Positions 56,401 through 64,000 of a stretch of 64,000 nt of DNA are shown here, one piece after another (position 1 is the first letter of the stretch; every line of letters starts with the position of its first letter). This DNA comes from Cycas panzhihuaensis (Eukaryota > Cycadophyta): assembly GCA_023213395.1 (NCBI GenBank), contig CM041465.1, positions 50,537,741-50,601,740 of the forward strand. Reading direction: 5' to 3'. The notes beneath the pieces were generated by a model. The model had not been told where the DNA came from. It saw only the letters and a list, made by a program, of their open reading frames with translations, and searched no databases. The translations under genes and the position numbers were made by a program.

Positions 56401-57139
56401 TTTCTTAAAATGAGTCACCAATTTGTTGCCAAGTTTTATTATTTTCTTTTCTTTCTTTATACTATACTAATGGTACTCCCCTTAATATAACTTATAAATC
56501 ATCCTTGAATGTCTTTTGTATTTGTAATATTTCATACTTCAATTGAATTCTTAAATAGATACATATGTTCTGCCATATCCATAAATCTGTAAATAAATAT
56601 TCATACATCTTTTCTTAACTACAGAATCTTGATCATATACAAGAAGTAAATATACAAAAGCTGAGTACACAATATATAGGTTTTTATATGGAAAAACCTT
56701 TCAGTAAAAAATTTACTGTAAAAGATCAATTGATCACATTAATAATTCTTGGATGATATTACAATGGACTTTAGGATCATTTATAATCTCTCAAATAGTG
56801 CATCCAACCCATAAGTTGCAACTCTCTAATATTTACACCTTTTGGATTAACATTAACTAATCATATTTAACATTAAACATGTGGTTTAGTATTAACTATC
56901 ACGCTAACATTCCCCTTTAATATAAATGTGGGGATTTAATTTGCAATTTGAATTGTCACCAATAAAGGCTAGAATTATGCTTGCTAATACATCTCCCCTA
57001 AGATAACTTTGAGTCTTAATCTAGCATAAATCTTGGTGAATTGATTTTTAGCAAGTATTTTAGTCAATACGTTTGCAAGATGGTTCTCATGTAGATCATA
57101 ATTGACCTACAAATTCTCTATCTTGATTTATTTACAAAT

Positions 57140-57594
57140 TGTTAGGAATATTAATGTTAGTTTTATATTGATGTTATCTTTTGATCATATGTGTAAATGT
57201 GAATTTAAGTAATGTAAAGTTTTAGTTTTATAAAGTCTATGTTAATTATTAATTATTATGTGAAGGTCGTTAAAATGCGCAACTGCCTATTTCAACGAAC
57301 CTTTCATTCTTCAAATAGTCTCTCTTAGATTTTAGGAATTGGTTCCAGGAATCTAGGAGGCTCTCATAAGCTTGTCTGAAGGTTGGTTTTCATATGTATG
57401 TAGAGGGTAATATTGTCAAGGTTTTATGTAAAGTTTTATAAGTCAATAAATTCTTAATTAGAGAGGTGGTTTTTCTTCCCCAGAAGGGGTTTTCCACCTA
57501 CCAAAATAATGTGTACATGTGCAATGTTTATCTTCACCTGTTTATGGCTAATTATTTGATCCTACAGACATTGTACATGCTGCCTATCTTAACA
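57140..57594 (+). repeat. Solo LTR with target-site duplication
   Basis: 455 bp, TGTTAGGAATATT...CTATCTTAACA, flanked by CAAAT on both sides (57135-57139 and 57595-57599). No internal region or second LTR is present, so it is the product of LTR-LTR recombination. It lies within the RNase H of the minus Copia. Strand was chosen from the TGTTAGGAA start and is tentative. Confidence 0.85.
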
Positions 57595-57599
57595 CAAAT

Positions 57600-59000
57600 G
57601 TAATGGTGCTAAAGTTCCATGTGCTTTGTATATGTGTGAAATTCTAGTTTCTTTGACAATCTAATAGTGCTATGGCTATTAACTAAATAACCAGGGTACC
57701 ATAAGGTACACTAAGAGTATTTAAAAGTCCTCATAACCATGCAGCTTCTCTGACACCAATATAAAGTCCTTGGTATTCTTCCTCTATAGATGATAGTGTC
57801 ATTATTTATTGTTTTGTTGATTACCATGATACAAGTCTATTGTCAATACCAAAGACATATCCAATAATATATTTTTTATAATCAAATTCTCCTTCCTAAT
57901 GGGCATCAGTGTAGCCATACAATTTTACATCTATACTATAAAACTATTTCAAACCAAGATTAAGAGTTCCTTTCAAATATCTCATAATCCACCTTGTTAT
58001 AACCCATTATGGCTCTTGTGGATTTTGCATATAACATGAGACTAATATGATAATATAAGCATTATCTAGTTAAATATGTGTAAAATAGATAAGACTCTCT
58101 ACCAACTATCTATACAATGTTGTATCTACATTGGGCTTTTCCATATCTTTCATGAGTTTTGTGCCCTTAGCACATGGTTTAGAAATAGGCTTATTGTCTT
58201 TCATCCTAAACTTTGCAAACAAGTTCTTTATATACTTTAGTTATGACACCATAAGTTGATCCTCTATTTATTGTACTTCAATACCTAGGAAGTAATTCAA
58301 CATACCTAGATCTATTATTTCAAAGATTTTTTGTAGGTGGGATTTAACATCCACAATCGCCTTATGACAATTGTCTATCAAGATGAGGTCATCAACGTAC
58401 AACACAATAATTATAATTAAATTTACAATCCTTTTGATACACAAATTAGACTCTAGATGTAGAGTAATGAATCATTCTTTTTTCAACTTTACATCGATTT
58501 TTACATACCAAACCCTTGGTGCTTACTTTAGACTCTAAAGGGATTTCTTTAATCGACATACAAATTTTTCTTCTCATTTTTTAATAAACCCAAGAGGTTA
58601 TATCATATACATTTTCTTCTTTAAGTCTTCATTAAGAAATATGAACTTTACATCCATCTGATGTAGCTCCCATCTATATCTAATTGCAAGTGAAAGGATT
58701 AACTAGACTATTGTCATCTTCTAGATTAGTGTAAACATCTTATCATAATTAATTCTTTTCTTTTGTTTGAATATTTATGCAACAAGTTGAGCTTTATATT
58801 TTTTCACCTCACTATTAAAGTGAAACGTTATTTTGTACACCCACTTATATTCAACAAGATTCTTTTTTAAAGGTGATAAGACCAAATCCCATGTCTCGTC
58901 CTTGATTAAAGAGCCATATTCCTCCTCCATGCATTGCTCTGCTTTGGATTTTCTTTTGCTTTAATGTAAGAATCAAGGTTATGGAGGCCTATGGTGTTAA
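57600..59000 (-). pseudogene. Copia RT and RNase H of the right-hand element
   Basis: The catalytic LYVDDLILI lies at about 58375-58405, followed by LGMLNYFLGIEVQ and the connection region down to 58000. RNase H continues to about 57600 and, beyond the solo LTR, 57130-57000. The active-site YVDD is intact but many stops occur. Confidence 0.8.
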
Positions 59001-59228
59001 CCATTAGAGTTTAATTGACATGCTAACTCCTTGTTTTTTGTCCTTTTGTTAGATCTAGTAATGTCACACTTGACTTTTTAATAGTCTTTCTGGTCCATAC
59101 TATCATTAAGGCACCGTGTATCTCATGTACTTTTCTTATGATGACCTTTTATTATTTGCATCACTCAGTCTATCATCACTTTGTATAATAGATTGTTGAA
59201 TCAGATTCATATTCCTAGAAGTAGACTC

Positions 59229-60123
59229 CTACAGAATTGACCTTAGTAGAAATGGAAGTAAAGGTAGATAAAAGACATCTTCAGATAATGATTGTTCAAC
59301 ATGATATGTCAATGACTCAAGAAACTTTGTATCCCAATTAATAAGAAGTTTCTTCCCCTTTAGATCCCATAATTTATAAGTTTTAATGGTATCACTATAC
59401 TCCATGAAGATATACTTGTTACTCTTGTGATCCAATTTCTTTCATTTTTCATTTGGGATATGTGCATACACTATGCACCTAAAAACTTTCAAGTGGCTAT
59501 TGGTAAGTTTCTGACTAGTGCATTTTTCTTCAAGGGTTATGCCACAAACTGCTAAAGTTGGTACTTGGTTCAAAGTATACATTGCAGTTCTAACAATTTC
59601 TATATAAAACATTGGTGGCAAGTTTTTTCCATGTACCATACATCTTTCCATCTCCATCATGGTATGATTCTTTCTCTTAGTGACACCATTTGTTGTGGGG
59701 TATATGACGTTATGAATTCTCGCCTTATACCATGATTCAGACAGAGTTAATTGAAGTTATTATTGTCATATTTCTTGCCATCATCACTCCTTAACTTTTT
59801 ATATTTTTATCACTTTCATTTTTTACTCGAGCTTTCCATTTTCGAAAACGATCATACGCTTCAAACTTACTCTTAAGAAAATACACCTATGTTTTTTCGG
59901 TCTAATGATCTTTGATCACTAACATATATCAAGCTCCTAAGATCAAAGAATTAGATAATGACTCCATCACATATGAATGAATAAATTCTAACTTTTCATT
60001 GGCTCTCCATGTACGATGTTGAGTGAAAGAATATCTGTGATGTTTTCCATGCATACCCCCTTCACAAACATCGATTGAATATGAAACTTTTGGTAAACCT
60101 TCTACTATATTTAATATGTTCAT
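59229..60123 (-). pseudogene. Copia integrase of the right-hand element
   Basis: GAG-pre-integrase and zinc-binding end (NILNIVEGLPKVSYSIDVCE, then GKHHRYSF) at 60123-60000. After a decayed core come ERCMVHGKNLPPMFYIEIVR and YTLNQVPTLAV (59540-59640) and the C-terminal HIPNEK/YIFMEYSDTIKTYKLWD block (59380-59450). Split by stops. Confidence 0.78.
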
Positions 60124-60479
60124 TAGTGATATACTTTTAAAATTAAGATGATCCAGCTGTTCATGCTAACACTTGCTTGTATCATTTATGCCAACAATAA
60201 AGACGTATGATTTATTCTATTTTTTTAATTTCTTAAATATCCAGAAATCATCTTTCACCTTCTCGACAACAATGATAGAAAAGTTTTGTTTTGGATTCTT
60301 AATTAAGCATCTATCTTTATAAAGTTTAATCTTATACCTTATTTGCAAATTTCGTGAATAGACAGAAGAATTTTTAATATTTTAGATGCATAGTACACCT
60401 TATCAAAGTGACCACTAACAATGAAAACTCTCTTAACGCCTTTCACAAGAATAGGTCTCACATCTCCAAGAATGATTTT

Positions 60480-61540
60480 TATATTTCTAGATGTAGAATC
60501 TTATATAATAAAGTTCTTATAAAAAGAGATATACCTTTGTGCACCTGAGTCAATAATTTAAGTATCTCTTTGTTATATTGACACAATTAGTGAAATTAAG
60601 ATTTCTGTATAATACACAGTAATACCCTTTTCTTTATCATCTTGGCTTGCTTTCTATTGGTCTCTATTTTTGAATAAATATTTTTTTTCGTTATAGCCTT
60701 CCCTTTCACTGTAATTATACTTTTCAACAAATTTCTTATTTTTCTTTTGAGATATTTCTCTAGCCTTTTGTGGATTCTTCCCCCCTTGATCACCATCTTT
60801 CATTTGTGTCTTTAAGGTTAAGGCATGGTTGGATTTAGAATCACTGAGTATGATATGGTGTTTCGGCTTGACATCTTCAGTTAAGATAAAAATTTTTAAC
60901 ATTTCAAATGTTTTACCTTCTATAACTTCATAATTTGCATAAATGATCTTAAAGGTTTAAAATACTGCCAATAGTTTTGACATATTTATCACAAATGACA
61001 ATGCACTGATCTAAGTTTTACCTCTTCTAATTTATTTTTCAAATTCATTATCTTGTTTAGGTATGTACTTATATTGTTTTTATCCTTGAAAGTAGCATTC
61101 AACAACTCCATCATCAATACAACTTGATGGTTTTATTTATTTTCTTTAAATGTGTCATTTAGTTTTATTAAGATTTCATATGGTGTTTCCAAGTTGTGAA
61201 CAAGTGTCTTATGATGTAGAGCTAATAACAACTTCAACAACCTAATGACAATGAACTATTTCTCTTCAAATTTCTCTTTTTCCTTTTCATCTACAAGAAT
61301 AATAGTAGCCTTTTCTTTAGTAAATTTCCACAATTGATTCACCATTAAGACAATCTCTATATTTGATTTCCATTCATTGAAGTTATTTCTATTAAAAATT
61401 ACTTGTGGTAGTTTCTCTATCATATATATAATGCAAAAATAAATCCCACAATAACCAACAATCCTTAGATAATAGGACAAAATAAATAACACCACTTTCA
61501 CATACCTGCACCCAAAGTTTATAACTCTGAACAACAATCT
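60480..61540 (-). pseudogene. Copia gag and protease of the right-hand element
   Basis: The Gag signature FNRNNFNEWKSNIEIVLMVN with QLWKF is near 61310-61400. Lys-rich gag end frames cover 60596-60902. The protease motif IIDSGAQRYIS is near 60520-60565. Interrupted by stops; no clear zinc knuckle left. Confidence 0.78.
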
Positions 61541-64000
61541 ATACTTTTTTTTTTTATTTGGTAAAAAAATGAAGGGGTTTAAAAGGTCCCTAAACCTTTT
61601 ACAAGATCTACCTCTCGACTAGAGCAGGATGCCATGATAGGCCCATGTCCTAGCTAGACTTAGAACATCCTAACCACTTTAACCATACAAGCCATAACAA
61701 GTCTATAAGGTATCTTGCCCCTCCCTGGGCTAACACATCCATTCTAACTAGACTCAGAAGCTCCTTCGGGAAGTTTTATTTCCAAACCCTCGTACTATCG
61801 TTTAAGACCACCCAATTGGCGAGCCAGTCGGTTGCTGCATTACCCTCTCTGTACATGTGGAAAATTTGAGATCCCACTTTAGACCTCAATGCCTCTTGAG
61901 TGTCCCTCACCATGTCCGTGTTATGCTAGTCTACTTAAGTATCACCTCTAAGAATCCTGATCACATTTAGTGAGTCTCCTTTGATCACCACCTTGTCATA
62001 GTCATCCTGTTTAGCCATAATCATTGCTCTCTACATAGCCTTTAATTTGACCTTATGGTTTGTTTGATTTCTATATTATTCTGCGAAGGCCCACCTCACT
62101 CTCCCATCTGGGTATCTGCATAACCCTCCCCCACCTACCTCGCTAGGGTTGCCTTAGACTCCCCATCAAAATTTATTTTAACCCAATTATCTATAAGAAG
62201 ACGCCAAGAGAATTTTCTTCTCCTAACCTCGATTATATTAGGTCTTCTTATTCCCCATCCATCTATGATGATTCCCTCCCTTTCCAAAATACTTTCCTCA
62301 TATTAAGCTTTAATCAATTATGCTGTCACTGAACGTATCATCTCATAAAGCCTAACCTCATCTAGCTCCTTCCCTTTAAATAATCTTATGTTTCACTCAT
62401 TCCAGATGTTCTACACCACCATTGGCAGGATCATTTTTCAGAGAGATCACAAAGTCATACTCCTGAAGGGAGATTTCCACATCCTCCATTGATCTTCAAG
62501 GGTCCTTAGGCTCACCCACGATATCCCTAATTGGGACCAAATACCATCCCAGGCTCTTCTAGTAAAAGGACAGTGAATGTTGATATGATAAATCATCTCC
62601 TTATCCTTCTTGCACATCACACACCTATTTGGCATGGAAATACCATGCCTATGAAGGTTGTCAACTATCATGATCTTTTTCTTTAGGTAAAGCCACCATA
62701 AGACTGCCACCTTGGGTATTAAATCCAACTTCCACACCCCTTCTAGTAAAGGATCCTTTCTGATCCATGCCTCCATACATATGGATTAGTATCCATCCTT
62801 CACAGTATACTCTCTCGAGGGGGAGTTAGCCCAAATGACCGCATCTACTTTAGGCCCTTTTGGAATGTAGCATTGATCGAGCTGTCTTTTTAAGGCCTGG
62901 ATATTCTCCCCGCATTCTTGGATCCCTTGCAGCTCCTTAAAAGATTTCTAGACTTTATCTCAGCCTTGTCCCTCCTAATAGCCCTTAACCTTAGAACCAT
63001 ATGTGTCTTTACAAATGGCTTGCATAATACCTATGCTTAAGCTATCTTTCAATCAATACTTACCACACCATTTATCCCCCTAGAACTTTATGCTTTCCCC
63101 ATTCCCCAAGTTCCATCTCATGCCTGAGCTCAAGATAGGTCTCAAGTGGTCCAGACTCCTCCATATTGGAGACCCACATACCTCCCCCACCTCATCTTTT
63201 AGGAAATGCTTTCCTCCCAAATAATTTTTGGAAATGATTTTGTCCCATTGTTCTCCTTCCTCCTTCGCCAGTCTCCATCCTAGCTTGGCTGCCAGAGCTC
63301 TATTAAAAGGGGCCAATCTTTTGATATTAAGCCCTCCTGCCCATCTAGGCATACAAACATTATCCCGCGCAACCAAATAGATTCTATCATTTTCTTCAGT
63401 TCTGAACTATAGCAATCTTTTCTGATTGCCTTCTAAGATCGATATAACCCTGCTCAGTATCCTAAAAATTGACATCATGTACACTGAAATACTCTGCAAA
63501 GAAGCAACCACCAACTGAATCTTTCCAGCTTAGCTGAGAAGGGTTCCTTTCTAGCCAACCAGTTTCCTTTGCATCCTGTCTACAGTTGGGTTCCAAAGGG
63601 CCTTACTCATATTCCCAACAAACAGAGGCATTCCTAGATAGGTAAACGACAAAGATCTGATGGGCATCCTTAGCTCCTTAATGATCTTTATTGTAGTCTC
63701 TAATGGGTATTTATAAAGAAGATGAATTTTTTTTCTAGGTTTATTCTTTGAATTATGGCTCTCTCAAAGGCTTGGAGTCCAGCCTTAAAGGCTTTGGCTT
63801 CTTGCATGGCTATCTTTCCTAGGAGAATGTTGTCATCAACAAACTGGTGATGGATAATATTATCTATGCTGGATGTAGGTTTTAGTCCAGTGACCCATCC
63901 TTTCCTCTTGGCCTCCTTGGTAGCTCTCCCTAAAATTTCTTCCATAATGATAAAGAGGTAGGGGGATAAAGGGTCCCTTTGCCTCAGCCCTCTGAAGCCA
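61541..64000 (-). mobile_element. 3' part of an L1-type LINE, minus strand, running off the window
   Basis: It ends in a poly(A) on the minus strand (T-run 61545-61555). Reading upward: RNase H domain (WVKINFDGES near 62146-62190), zinc-binding zf-RVT region (62450-62776: GVWKLDLIPKVAVLWWLYLK, then MPNRCVMCKKDKE with HINIHCPF). Next is a WAGGLNIKRLAPFNRALAAK block (63080-63376) and RT with the catalytic FVDDNILL (near 63820). An RNase H after zf-RVT is a known trait of plant L1 LINEs. It inserted in the leader of the minus Copia. Stops between segments indicate an inactive copy. The RT N-terminus and endonuclease lie outside. Confidence 0.87.

Larger units (their letters stand above)
56570..61540 (-). 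mobile_element. Copia element, minus strand, gag to 3' LTR, decayed
   Basis: On the minus strand: leader and gag (61540-60596), protease (near 60560), GAG-pre-integrase and integrase (60123-59229), RT (about 58960-58000), RNase H (about 58000-57600 and 57130-57000), purine tract (AAAGGGGAA, 56910-56918), and 3' LTR ending at 56909 (GCTAACA). The LTR's far end near 56570 is a guess. A solo LTR interrupts RNase H. The 5' LTR is missing; the leader is cut by the LINE at 61541. Confidence 0.82.

Overview
This is eukaryotic, plant nuclear DNA: one spliced protein-coding gene in 64 kb, with the rest being decayed retrotransposons. The gene is a plant delta(7)-sterol C5(6)-desaturase (STE1/DWF7 type) on the + strand. 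Two exons are visible (3629-3934 and 50015-50313), joined in phase by one intron of about 46.1 kb. A housekeeping gene with so large an intron, filled with old and nested LTR elements, suggests a large-genome seed plant, most likely a gymnosperm (conifer, cycad or ginkgo). That assignment is inference. The first exon or exons (about 70-80 codons) lie left of the window.

Left flank and upstream intron (1-3628): a broken + strand Copia fragment interrupted by a piece of an L1-type LINE (1-2035), then the 5' end of a minus-strand LTR element (PBS and LTR, to 2961), then unremarkable intron.

Giant intron (3935-50014), left to right: (i) a complete 4.25-kb minus-strand Copia-type element with only a gag ORF (4749-8995), with 222-bp LTRs, PBS, PPT and a 5-bp TSD; (ii) a minus Copia RT-RNase H remnant (to 11265), broken by a + Copia (11266-about 17350) with a 528-bp 5' LTR; (iii) a minus Copia RT-RNase H fragment (18000-18830); (iv) a minus Copia (19837-about 24139) of the same family as the + one, so the two form a large imperfect inverted repeat; (v) a minus Copia gag-protease piece with its 5' LTR (27072-29032); (vi) a minus Gypsy gag-protease piece (29033-30477, probably continuing at 47011-47213); (vii) inside that, a + Gypsy element (30478-about 47002). 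The + Gypsy carries gag, protease, RT-RNase H, integrase, a 19-bp palindromic minisatellite and a third ORF. It was itself hit by a second Gypsy (35539-41597, TSD GGAAC) that has lost its RT, and by a probable solo LTR (45096-45679).

LTR-LTR divergence counted by eye supports the layering: outer Gypsy about 28 mismatches in 373, inner Gypsy about 50 in 884, gag-only Copia 6 in 222.

Downstream of the gene (50314-64000): 3' UTR, about 4 kb of AT-rich sequence with an (AG)n microsatellite, a Gypsy gag remnant, a nearly full-length but decayed minus Copia (about 56570-61540) containing a solo LTR with TSD CAAAT, and the 3' end of a minus-strand L1-type LINE running off the window. No RNA genes or CRISPR arrays were seen. 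The retroelements are independent parasites; the only host function is sterol biosynthesis.
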